Assembly (NCBI GenBank): GCA_910587065.1
Contig: CAJUMA010000002.1
Span: 32,282-96,281, forward strand
Origin: an uncultured Bacilli bacterium
GTDB taxonomy: Bacteria > Bacillota_I > Bacilli_A > RF39 > UBA660
Direction of reading: 5' to 3'
DNA length: 64,000 nucleotides
The stretch's first letter is position 1, and each line of letters begins with the position of its first letter. A model generated the notes under the pieces. That model did not search any database, was not told where the DNA came from, and worked only from the letters and a program-made list of their open reading frames with translations. The position numbers were made by a program, and so were the translations under genes. This document shows positions 26,420 through 34,506 of the stretch, piece by piece.

Positions 26420-27576
26420 AAAAATATAATGTTCTGCTAGTTCATAATTTTTACAAAGTTACTGGAGGGGAAGATACTGTTTTTTGCAACGAAAAACAAA
26501 TGCTTATTGAAAAAGGAAATTGTATTTATGAATATACAAGAGATAACCGAGAAATCGACAAACTAAATGTCATTAGAAAAGTATTTTTGCCATTTACAAA
26601 TATATTTTCCTTAAAAACTTACCGTGATATAAAAAAATATATAAAAAAGCATAAAATCGATATTGTTCATGTTCATAACTATCATAATCTTATTAGCCCT
26701 TCCATAATATACGCGTGTAAAAAATGTAATGTACCTATAGTTCAAACTATTCATAATTTTAGGCTATTATGCCCTAATGGCCTACTTTTTAGAGATAATC
26801 GAATATGTGAAGAATGTCCTCGTGCTGGATTAAAAAAATCTATAAAGTATCGATGCTATCACAAGAGCCGTCTTCAAACATTCTTTGTGATGCTTGCCTT
26901 AAAAATACACAGAAAAATGAAAGCTTATAAATATGTAAATTTTATTTTCTTAACTGAATTTAATAAAAGTAAATTTGTTGAATACAACAAGAGTTTGAAA
27001 TGCTTTGATGAAAAAAAATTTTTTATAAAGCCAAATTTTGTTGATGAAAATGAAATACCAGAATTATCTGAAATTAGAAAAAAGGATCAATTTATATATG
27101 CTGGAAGGCTATCTAATGAAAAAGGTATTTTAGATTTGATCAATATTTGGAATAAAGTCAATAATGAAAAATTAATTGTTTGCGGATCTGGGCCTTTAGA
27201 AAAAGAAATAAAAAATATTGTTCAAAACAAAAAGCTAAATGTTGAGATGCTTGGTCAATTAAAACACAAAGAGTTACTAAAAAAAATTGCTGAATCAAAA
27301 GCTTTAATTTTTCCGTCTAGAGTATACGAAACTTTTGGACTATCAATTTTGGAAAGTTTTTTTGTTAACACCCCAGTAATTTCTTACAATTTAGGCAATG
27401 CCGCATTGCTTAATCACCATGGATATTTATTTAATAATGACGAAGAATTAATAAATTGTATAAAGAAATTCGACCCTAATAAAGAAATAATAATTGAGCC
27501 AGGATATACAAAAAAAGAAAATTATGAGATCTTAATTAACATTTATGACTCTATAATTAGTAGAAAAGGAGAATGA
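26416..27576 (+). CDS. Glycosyltransferase family 4
   Basis: 386 residues. VLLVHNFYKVTGGEDTVFCNE is the N-terminal GT-B acceptor domain. A Cys-rich stretch (LLCPNGLLF, ICEECPRAG) follows, seen in a subgroup of capsule GT4 enzymes. The donor domain has FIYAGRLSNEKGI, ARVYETFGLSILESF-like residues (SRVYETFGLSILE) and a nearby Glu pair typical of retaining GT4. It would extend the repeat unit on the cytoplasmic face. ATGA overlap with the CpsF-like gene. Confidence 0.87.
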   Translation: MKKYNVLLVHNFYKVTGGEDTVFCNEKQMLIEKGNCIYEYTRDNREIDKLNVIRKVFLPFTNIFSLKTYRDIKKYIKKHKIDIVHVHNYHNLISPSIIYACKKCNVPIVQTIHNFRLLCPNGLLFRDNRICEECPRAGLKKSIKYRCYHKSRLQTFFVMLALKIHRKMKAYKYVNFIFLTEFNKSKFVEYNKSLKCFDEKKFFIKPNFVDENEIPELSEIRKKDQFIYAGRLSNEKGILDLINIWNKVNNEKLIVCGSGPLEKEIKNIVQNKKLNVEMLGQLKHKELLKKIAESKALIFPSRVYETFGLSILESFFVNTPVISYNLGNAALLNHHGYLFNNDEELINCIKKFDPNKEIIIEPGYTKKENYEILINIYDSIISRKGE

Positions 27577-27580
27577 TAAA

Positions 27581-28756
27581 GTGATATATTTAATTGTGTT
27601 TTTTATATCATCCTTTTTAATATATTTATATGAAAAAAATAAAACTAAAAGAATGCTACTTATAGTAGGCTTACTTTTGCCGTGCATATTAGCCGGATTA
27701 AGAGATATAAGTATAGGTACAGATGTTAGTTGGTATGTAAAAAAGATTTTTGATGCATCGGTATTTTCAAATAATTTTAGAGATTATTTTGATACTATAA
27801 TTTTAAATAACCCTGCAGAAGGACTGTTATATAGAGTATCCTCTCACGAGTTCGGTTTTGTTATGGTGGAATATCTAACACAACGGATTTTTAACAATTT
27901 TCAACTTCTATTATTTATATTGGAAGGACTTATTATTATACCTGTGTACTTTGCGGTTAAAAAATTTGATTCTATTAGAAATGAAAAGAAAATATGGTTA
28001 AGTATGCTTTTGTATTATTTGTTGTTGTACAATGCAGGGTTAAATGCGATCAGACAATTTATTTCTATTTCATTCTTGTTTTATGGAGTTAGCTGTTTTA
28101 TCAACAATAGTGAAAAAAAATACCAAAATATTATTGTGTCTTTCATAGTCGCTGTCTTATTTCATAAATCGTCATGGATGGGAATTATCTATTATGTTGG
28201 TTACTGTTTCCTAACTAAACAATTTAAACTGGTCTTTAGTAATAATAGAAAGATAAGTAGTTCAATGTTGCTATTAATTCTAATTCTAACTGGAGGTTTA
28301 ATGTTTTTGTATATTCCTGGACTAAATGGCCTAATACTGAGTTTCTTTAATATTGGTTATAGATATTCTTCATATATTAAAGGTACTTTCGGAATTAGTG
28401 GAGGATTTGTATTTTGCATACCAATTATTTTTATTTTCTTTATAAATAAGAAAAATTTCAAAAAGAAAGCGCGAAAAAATTATCTGTTTTACATATATTG
28501 CTATATACTATATATGTTATGTATTCAATTATCAACAGGGGCAACATTAAATGCCTCAAGACTATCATGGAATTTTCAAATTTTCAACATAGTAAGTCTG
28601 CCTTGCTTGTTTAATAATCTTATTAATTCAAAATTTGAATCAAAAAATATTAGCAACACAATATTGATTTGTATGTGTTTATTCTATTGGTTCTATAAAA
28701 TTGTATATAGAGGATATTATGATACATACCCATATAAATTTTTCTTTCAAATATAA
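27581..28756 (+). CDS. EpsG family polysaccharide polymerase (Wzy-like)
   Basis: 391 residues, highly hydrophobic, with about ten membrane segments. LLLPCILAGLRDISIGTDVSWYVKKIF near residue 27 is the EpsG signature (GLRd...GtD...Y), and AGLNAIRQFISISFLFYG is the second conserved stretch. The role is polymerisation of repeat units outside the membrane. The start is GTG 27581 with AAAGGAG at 27565-27571. It pairs logically with the flippase at 31 kb as a Wzx/Wzy set. Confidence 0.85.
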   Translation: MIYLIVFFISSFLIYLYEKNKTKRMLLIVGLLLPCILAGLRDISIGTDVSWYVKKIFDASVFSNNFRDYFDTIILNNPAEGLLYRVSSHEFGFVMVEYLTQRIFNNFQLLLFILEGLIIIPVYFAVKKFDSIRNEKKIWLSMLLYYLLLYNAGLNAIRQFISISFLFYGVSCFINNSEKKYQNIIVSFIVAVLFHKSSWMGIIYYVGYCFLTKQFKLVFSNNRKISSSMLLLILILTGGLMFLYIPGLNGLILSFFNIGYRYSSYIKGTFGISGGFVFCIPIIFIFFINKKNFKKKARKNYLFYIYCYILYMLCIQLSTGATLNASRLSWNFQIFNIVSLPCLFNNLINSKFESKNISNTILICMCLFYWFYKIVYRGYYDTYPYKFFFQI

Positions 28757-28765
28757 GGAGCAAAT

Positions 28766-29785
28766 ATGAAAAAGAATAGTTTTAGTATAATTATCCCTGT
28801 TTATAACTCTGAAAAATACCTCGAAGCATGTATTTCTTCAATTATTAATCAAAACTACCAAAATTTTGAATTAATACTAGTTGATGATGGTTCAACTGAT
28901 AATTCTGCTAGTATTTTGAAAAAATATAGTAAGTTAGATGAAAGAGTAAAAACTGTATACAAAGAAAATGGAGGAGTTAGTAGCGCTAGAAATACAGGGA
29001 TTGACACCTCAAAAAATGATTATATAATTTTTGTCGATTCTGACGACATTTTAGAAAAAAATACTCTAGATTATTATAACAAACTAGTAAATGAGAACAT
29101 AGGTGTTGATTTTTTTCAGACAAAACTAGAAAACTTCGAAACCTCAATACCTAAAATAGACAATGATAAAGTGGAAGAAAAAATTTTAACTAATCAGGAA
29201 AGAAAAAAAGCAATAAACAAATTGTTAATTGGAGACACTAGATATGTTGATTTTAAAATATTTCCAGGCCCTGTATGTAAGATATACAAAAAAAATATTA
29301 TAGAAGAAAATCGCATTAGATTTAGAAAAGAATTTTTTATGTATGAAGATGGGATTTTTAATTTGGAGTACATGTTAAAATGCAAGAGCTTGTGCTTTTC
29401 AAATTGTATAACGTATTTTTATAGGACTAATTTAGAATCAATTACCCACAAATACAATCCAAACTACACATCGCAAAGATTATTAATGATTAAATACGTA
29501 AAAAAAATTATAGAGGAAAACAGCATTGATATTAAATATTTCTATATGTTCATACATCAAAGTATTATCGATATTATGAGTTTTAATATTTTTTCAAAAA
29601 AAGTTAATTTGAGTAATTTAGATAGAAAAAAGATGTTTGATGCATTGTACAAAAATAAAGATATAAAAGAATCTTTAAGGTTTAGATATATTAACAACAT
29701 GATTTTAAAGAAAAGATTACTGATTTTGATCTTTAAATATAGAGGCTTTAATCTATTAAATATAATATATTCTATATTTAAATAA
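28766..29785 (+). CDS. Glycosyltransferase family 2
   Basis: 339 residues. FSIIIPVYNSEKYLEACISSI, LVDDGSTDNSA, NGGVSSARNTGID and FVDSDDIL are textbook GT2 motifs, the last giving the DxD metal site. FPGPVCKIYKKNII and MYEDGIFNLEYM mark the acceptor side. The basic C terminus may associate with the membrane. It adds a sugar to the repeat unit; the donor cannot be told. RBS AAGGAG. Confidence 0.88.
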   Translation: MKKNSFSIIIPVYNSEKYLEACISSIINQNYQNFELILVDDGSTDNSASILKKYSKLDERVKTVYKENGGVSSARNTGIDTSKNDYIIFVDSDDILEKNTLDYYNKLVNENIGVDFFQTKLENFETSIPKIDNDKVEEKILTNQERKKAINKLLIGDTRYVDFKIFPGPVCKIYKKNIIEENRIRFRKEFFMYEDGIFNLEYMLKCKSLCFSNCITYFYRTNLESITHKYNPNYTSQRLLMIKYVKKIIEENSIDIKYFYMFIHQSIIDIMSFNIFSKKVNLSNLDRKKMFDALYKNKDIKESLRFRYINNMILKKRLLILIFKYRGFNLLNIIYSIFK

Positions 29786-29821
29786 ATTTATTATTTTGAC
29801 TTTTTAGAATGGAGAGGTAAT

Positions 29822-30922
29822 ATGAAAAAAAAAGTAGCAATAGCAACGTTGTATGCAAATAATAATTTTGGAAATAAATTACAAAATTATGCTGCACAGG
29901 AAATAATAAAAGAAGTAACAGGATTTAGTGTTTACACTATAGTTAATTATTACGAGAAATATAAAATAATAAAAGTACTTAAAGATTTTTTTAAATATAT
30001 TCTTCATCATAAAGATTATACACCAAAAGATCTAAAAAGAGAGAAAAATTTTAAAATATTTGATCGAAATATAAATAAAGGGAAACTTGCAACTAGTTAC
30101 CGCTATCCAAACAAAAAATTAGACAATATATATGATTATTTCCTAGTTGGATCTGACCAAGTATGGAATCAGACAACAGGTCGCATTAACGATTTGTTTT
30201 TGTTAAATTTCGTAGGTAATTCCCAAAAAAAGATATCATTTTCTGCAAGTCTAGGAACAGACAAGCTTTTTACTGAAAGTGAGAATCAAGTAAAAAAATA
30301 TATAAGCGATTTTTATAGCATTTCAGTGCGTGAAGAAAGCGCTAAAAAAATTGTTGGAAATATAACGGGGCGAGAAGATGTAGAAGTTTTATTAGATCCA
30401 ACTATGTCACTTGATATAGAAAAATGGGATAGAGTATCTAAAAGGCCTAAACAGTTTGATGAGAAAAATTTCGATGGGATAAAATTTATTTTACTATACT
30501 TTTTAGGCGAATATACAAATGAAAGAAAACTAGTAATTGAACAATTCGCACAAGACAATAACTGTTCAATTATTAATGTACTAGATAAAGATGACGATTT
30601 TTACAATTGCGGGCCATCTGAATTTATATGGCTTGAAAAAAATGCTTTTTTAGTTTGTACAGATTCTTTCCATTCATCAGTTTTTGCCATTCTATATAAA
30701 ACACCATTTATTGTATTTAATAGAGATGATGGTCAAAAGGGAATAAACGAAATGAATTCTAGAATTGACACATTACTAAAAAAATTTGAGTTAACAAATA
30801 ATTACTACAATGGGAAAATTGATATTGACATTATAAGTAAAGATTATAGTTATGTAGACAAAATTCTTGAAGAAGAAAAAGAAAAAACAAAAAAATTTAT
30901 AAAAAGGTCATTTGATTTGTAA
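29822..30922 (+). CDS. Polysaccharide pyruvyl transferase family protein
   Basis: 366 residues. NFGNKLQNYAAQEII near the N terminus, FLVGSDQVWNQT, ISFSASLG, LLDPTMSLD and CTDSFHSSVFAILYKTPFIVFNR are the conserved blocks of the CsaB/PssK-like family, which transfers pyruvate from PEP to a sugar to make a ketal. It would add negative charge to the glycan. Related proteins also act as glycosyltransferase-like enzymes, so the exact reaction is less certain than the family. Confidence 0.88.
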   Translation: MKKKVAIATLYANNNFGNKLQNYAAQEIIKEVTGFSVYTIVNYYEKYKIIKVLKDFFKYILHHKDYTPKDLKREKNFKIFDRNINKGKLATSYRYPNKKLDNIYDYFLVGSDQVWNQTTGRINDLFLLNFVGNSQKKISFSASLGTDKLFTESENQVKKYISDFYSISVREESAKKIVGNITGREDVEVLLDPTMSLDIEKWDRVSKRPKQFDEKNFDGIKFILLYFLGEYTNERKLVIEQFAQDNNCSIINVLDKDDDFYNCGPSEFIWLEKNAFLVCTDSFHSSVFAILYKTPFIVFNRDDGQKGINEMNSRIDTLLKKFELTNNYYNGKIDIDIISKDYSYVDKILEEEKEKTKKFIKRSFDL

Positions 30923-30941
30923 AAGAATGCATATTGGTAGC

Positions 30942-30977
30942 ATTGTTATTTAAATAATTTATGTTTTTAATAACAAT
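30942..30977. repeat. 9-bp inverted repeat with an 18-nt loop
   Basis: ATTGTTATT (30942-30950) and AATAACAAT (30969-30977) between the pyruvyl transferase and flippase genes. There is no T tail, so its role is unclear. Confidence 0.4.
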
Positions 30978-31070
30978 ATAGAATATTAAAGAGTTTGCTA
31001 TAAAGCATTATATGATAAAATCTATATAGAGAAGAAATAGGAATGTTACAAAATGGAAGAAGGTTTTTGT

Positions 31071-32588
31071 GTGAATAGTGGAAAACAAAGAAAAGTAGGA
31101 ATAATTCTTTCTTATCTAACGATAATAGTTAGTACATTAGTACAATTATTATACACTCCTTTGCTAATTAGAATGCTTGGGCAGAGTGAATATGGCTTAT
31201 ATTCCCTAGTATCATCAATTATTGGATATTTAACCGTGTTGGATTTAGGTTTTGGAAATGCCATAATTGTTTATACAACTAAGTTTCATACTCAGGGAAA
31301 ATTTGATGATGAGAAAAAACTTCACGGAATGTTTAAGATAGTTTTCTCAATAATAGGATTGATAGCAGTATTGTTAGGAGGTATTTTGTATTTAAATGTA
31401 AATAATCTTTTTGGAAATACTATGAATTCACTTGAATTAGAAAAAATGAAAATAATGATGTTAATTTTAGTCTTTAATTTAGCGATAACTTTTCCATTTA
31501 GTATTTATTCATCTATTATTAATGCTTATGAAAAATTTACATTTCAAAAAGTTCTTTCGATTCTCAACACAATATTAAAACCCATATTAATGATTCCTTT
31601 ACTATTCATGGGATACAAATCAATATCGTTGTGTGTTATTATAACAATAGTAAATTTAATGGTTTTATTATCAAACTATTTCTATTGCAGATCCAAATTA
31701 GATATAAGAATAAAATATATGGGATTTGATAAAACCTTATTCAAAGCTATCTTGGGATATTCTATTTGGATTTTTTTAGGAATAATTGTAGATAAAGTTA
31801 ATTGGAGCGTCGATCAATTTGTATTAGGAGCTGTATCTGGAACAATAGCAGTTTCAATTTATTCAGTAGCAAGTCAAATCAACACACTTTTTATCAATCT
31901 TTCAACAGCAGTTAGTGGAGTAATGCTACCTAAAGTTACTAAGATGATCGCAAATAATGAGACAACAGATAAGCTATCAAATGAATTTATAAAAGTAGGA
32001 AGAATTCAGTATTATATAATATTTTTAATGGTAAGTGGATTTACCTTAGTTGGAAAAGATTTTATCATATTATGGGCGGGAAAGGAATTTGAAGTTGCTT
32101 ACTATGTAACTCTTATTTTAATAATACCAATTTCATTTCCATTAATACAAAATTTAGGTATAAGTGTAATGCAAGCCTTAAACAAGTATAAATTTAAATC
32201 TATATCAACATTTATTATGGCGATTGCTAATATTTTTATTAGTATCTATTTAGCCAAAAGATACGGACCAATTGGTAGTGCAATCGGAACATCTATCGCG
32301 TTAGTCATATGCAATATTATTTTAATTAATATTTATTATCATAAAGTAATCAATATTAATGTAATAAAATTTTGGAAAAATATTTTTGAAATGACAATGT
32401 GGTTTATAATTCCAGTAGCATTAGTTTTAGTTTTAATGTTTTTAACCAAATTAGATGGAATAACGGGAATTTTAGTATATAGTTTTGTCTATACAATTAT
32501 GTATGGTATAATATGCCTATTATTTGTAATGAATGAATACGAAAAAACTATTTTGAATAAAGTATTTAAAAAGTTTAGGGTAAGGTGA
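31071..32588 (+). CDS. Oligosaccharide flippase (Wzx-like)
   Basis: About 505 residues and roughly fourteen hydrophobic helices. GIILSYLTIIVSTLVQLLYTPLLIRMLGQSEYGLYSL at the N terminus is the classic signature of the polysaccharide transporter (PST/RfbX) family. It flips undecaprenyl-linked repeat units. The GTG at 31071 is preceded by GAAGAAGG at the right distance; the ATG at 31053 would place that site inside the gene. A TTGCTA...TATGAT pair near 30993-31015 is a possible promoter. Confidence 0.88.
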   Translation: MNSGKQRKVGIILSYLTIIVSTLVQLLYTPLLIRMLGQSEYGLYSLVSSIIGYLTVLDLGFGNAIIVYTTKFHTQGKFDDEKKLHGMFKIVFSIIGLIAVLLGGILYLNVNNLFGNTMNSLELEKMKIMMLILVFNLAITFPFSIYSSIINAYEKFTFQKVLSILNTILKPILMIPLLFMGYKSISLCVIITIVNLMVLLSNYFYCRSKLDIRIKYMGFDKTLFKAILGYSIWIFLGIIVDKVNWSVDQFVLGAVSGTIAVSIYSVASQINTLFINLSTAVSGVMLPKVTKMIANNETTDKLSNEFIKVGRIQYYIIFLMVSGFTLVGKDFIILWAGKEFEVAYYVTLILIIPISFPLIQNLGISVMQALNKYKFKSISTFIMAIANIFISIYLAKRYGPIGSAIGTSIALVICNIILINIYYHKVININVIKFWKNIFEMTMWFIIPVALVLVLMFLTKLDGITGILVYSFVYTIMYGIICLLFVMNEYEKTILNKVFKKFRVR

Positions 32589-32593
32589 TTTTT

Positions 32594-33574
32594 ATGTTAA
32601 AAAAGGTAATAAAAAAAGTACCAGGATTTAAAGCGTTAAACAATACAAGGAAGAGTATAGAATTTTATAGAGATAAAAAATTTTTCTTAAAGAATTATAT
32701 GCATTCAAAAGGTGTAACGAAAGATAAAATCGAATATGAACTTCTCCTAGAAATTCATAAACTAGAAAAGGGATTTGCAGTAGTGAATCCAAGAGTATTT
32801 GGCATAGAAAAAGTAAAAAGAATTATTGAATTACTTAATCTTTATGAAAAGTTAGAGTTCGAACCTAGTTTTTCTTCAAACTTAGGGTTTAGTTCACTAT
32901 TTGAATATAAGAACTTTTTTGAACAGCATAACTGGACAGAAACTGAAGCATATAAAATAATCGATCGATTCTTAATTGATAAAAAAGTCCCAACTGAATT
33001 AGCAGGAGCATTTGATTTGCAGTTAGAAGATATTATTGAAGCATCTTCAGTTGATTATGAGTCATTTTTAAAAAGCAGAAAATCTGTTCGAAATTTTTCT
33101 AATAAAGAAATAACAGAAAGCATTATAAAAAAAGCAACAGAGATTGCTATCCTTTCGCCATCCGCTTGTAATAGGCAAATGTGCAAAGTATACTTTATTA
33201 ATGACGAAAAAAATAAGAGGGTAATAGAGAATTATGCACAAGGTTTAGGTCTTTTTGATCTAACTAATGCGAATTATGTAGTTGTTACTTTTGATGTTTC
33301 AGCTAATTATTTTATTGGAGAAAGAAATCAAGGCTGGTTTAACGCTGGTTTATTTTCTATGAATTTTGTAAACTCTCTTCATTCACTTGGAATAGGCTCT
33401 TGCTTTATACAATTTGGTAACTCATTTAAAGAAGAAGAAGAATTTAAAAATAAATTAGATATACCCCATTCTGAAAGAGTGGCAGTAATTATAACGTTAG
33501 GATATTATGACAAAGTATCCAGAATTCCATACAGTACTAGAAAACCAATTAAAGAAATATATAGAAAAAGATGA
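32594..33574 (+). CDS. Nitroreductase-like protein with N-terminal extension
   Basis: 326 residues. The C-terminal 190 residues are nitroreductase-like: KSRKSVRNFSNKEI (FMN phosphate contact), AILSPSACNRQMCKVYFI and LGIGSCFIQFGN. The N-terminal 135 residues are helical with LLLEIHKLEKGFA and are not a standard nitroreductase part. This type of protein recurs beside pyruvyl transferase genes in capsule loci and may modify a sugar or lipid by redox chemistry (inference). ATG 32594 with AAGGTGA overlapping the flippase stop. Last gene of the locus. Confidence 0.75.
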   Translation: MLKKVIKKVPGFKALNNTRKSIEFYRDKKFFLKNYMHSKGVTKDKIEYELLLEIHKLEKGFAVVNPRVFGIEKVKRIIELLNLYEKLEFEPSFSSNLGFSSLFEYKNFFEQHNWTETEAYKIIDRFLIDKKVPTELAGAFDLQLEDIIEASSVDYESFLKSRKSVRNFSNKEITESIIKKATEIAILSPSACNRQMCKVYFINDEKNKRVIENYAQGLGLFDLTNANYVVVTFDVSANYFIGERNQGWFNAGLFSMNFVNSLHSLGIGSCFIQFGNSFKEEEEFKNKLDIPHSERVAVIITLGYYDKVSRIPYSTRKPIKEIYRKR

Positions 33575-33659
33575 ATTAACAATATAATTAACAGTTTAAA
33601 TGAAATAGCTGAATTCAACAAAAGACAAAATATTTACAATATACTATAAATTTTTAACT

Positions 33660-33684
33660 AGAACCAATTTAATGGTTCTTTTTT
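33660..33684 (+). terminator. Intrinsic terminator closing the second polysaccharide locus
   Basis: AGAACCA (33660-33666) pairs with TGGTTCT (33673-33679), then T residues. Confidence 0.85.
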
Positions 33685-33952
33685 ATGGGCAACTTAAGTA
33701 CAATTTTTTATGGAATTATATAAAATATTAGCATTTATTAGAAAAAACTAGTTTTAAGTGAACCAATTTCTAATAAAACAAATGAAGATTTAATATACAA
33801 TTTTATTTTAATATTTAGATTTTAAGAAAGAAAATAAAACAATTAAATAATAAAAATAATGTCCTAATTGTCAACAATTAATTAGGTAGATTTTTAATAA
33901 TATTTATGATATTTTAAATATAGAAAAAGAAAAGATTAAAGTGAGTGGTTTA
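33685..33952. other. AT-rich gap without a recognisable gene
   Basis: No plausible open frame or RNA gene. An imperfect inverted repeat with CCTAATTG and a CAATTA...TTAGG counterpart lies near 33862-33886. A weak -10-like TATGAT lies near 33905. Nothing else that I can support. Confidence 0.5.
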
Positions 33953-34408
33953 ATGAAGTACAAGAAGTTTATATTAATTTTATTAGTTATCATACCTATT
34001 AGTGTAGATGCAAGAAGTGGATGCTGCTCACATCACGGTGGTGTATCTCACTGTGATGCTTCAATTGGCATGTATATATGTAATGATGCCTCAGTAAGTC
34101 CCTCTTGTGGATGTGAATATGTTGCTCCATCAACAACAAAAAGAAAAACAACAAAAGTGACTACAGTTAGAACCACAACTAACAATGTTCCGATAAATAC
34201 AACGACTTTGACAACAACCAGTACTATAAGTTCATCAACTGATGACACCACAAATTCAAAAGGAGTTAGCGAAAAAACAAGTAGTAATAAGAATATAACA
34301 GAAGAAAAGGAAAAACAAGAAGAAGATTCTACTGGAAGTGTAATAGTTGGAGTAGGAATTTTAGGAGCGGTAGCGTGGTTTGTTGCCAAAAAGAAAAATT
34401 TAATTTAA
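33953..34408 (+). CDS. Small surface protein with CCSHHGGV motif and Thr-rich linker
   Basis: 151 residues from ATG 33953. A signal peptide (KKFILILLVIIPISVDA) is followed at the mature N terminus by RSGCCSHHGGVSHCD and several more Cys residues. A Thr/Ser-rich linker of about 80 residues comes next, then a C-terminal membrane helix (IVGVGILGAVAWFVA) with a Lys-rich tail. No LPXTG is present, so it is membrane-anchored rather than sortase-attached. The Cys/His cluster could bind metal or form disulphides. I recognise the CCSHHGGV motif from other small secreted proteins but not its function. Confidence 0.75.
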   Translation: MKYKKFILILLVIIPISVDARSGCCSHHGGVSHCDASIGMYICNDASVSPSCGCEYVAPSTTKRKTTKVTTVRTTTNNVPINTTTLTTTSTISSSTDDTTNSKGVSEKTSSNKNITEEKEKQEEDSTGSVIVGVGILGAVAWFVAKKKNLI

Positions 34409-34506
34409 ACACGAAAGAAAACAAGCTAATTATGTTAAAAGCATTTTGTCATTGATAAAATTTAATTATAAAGTTATAATATATTTCACTAAAGAGGTGC
34501 TATAGT

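Noticed and set aside
34048..34389. Minus-strand open frame opposite the Thr-rich surface protein
   Set aside because: It is Val/Ser-rich because it reads the complement of Thr codons; no ribosome binding site, and the plus-strand protein has a clear signal peptide and anchor.
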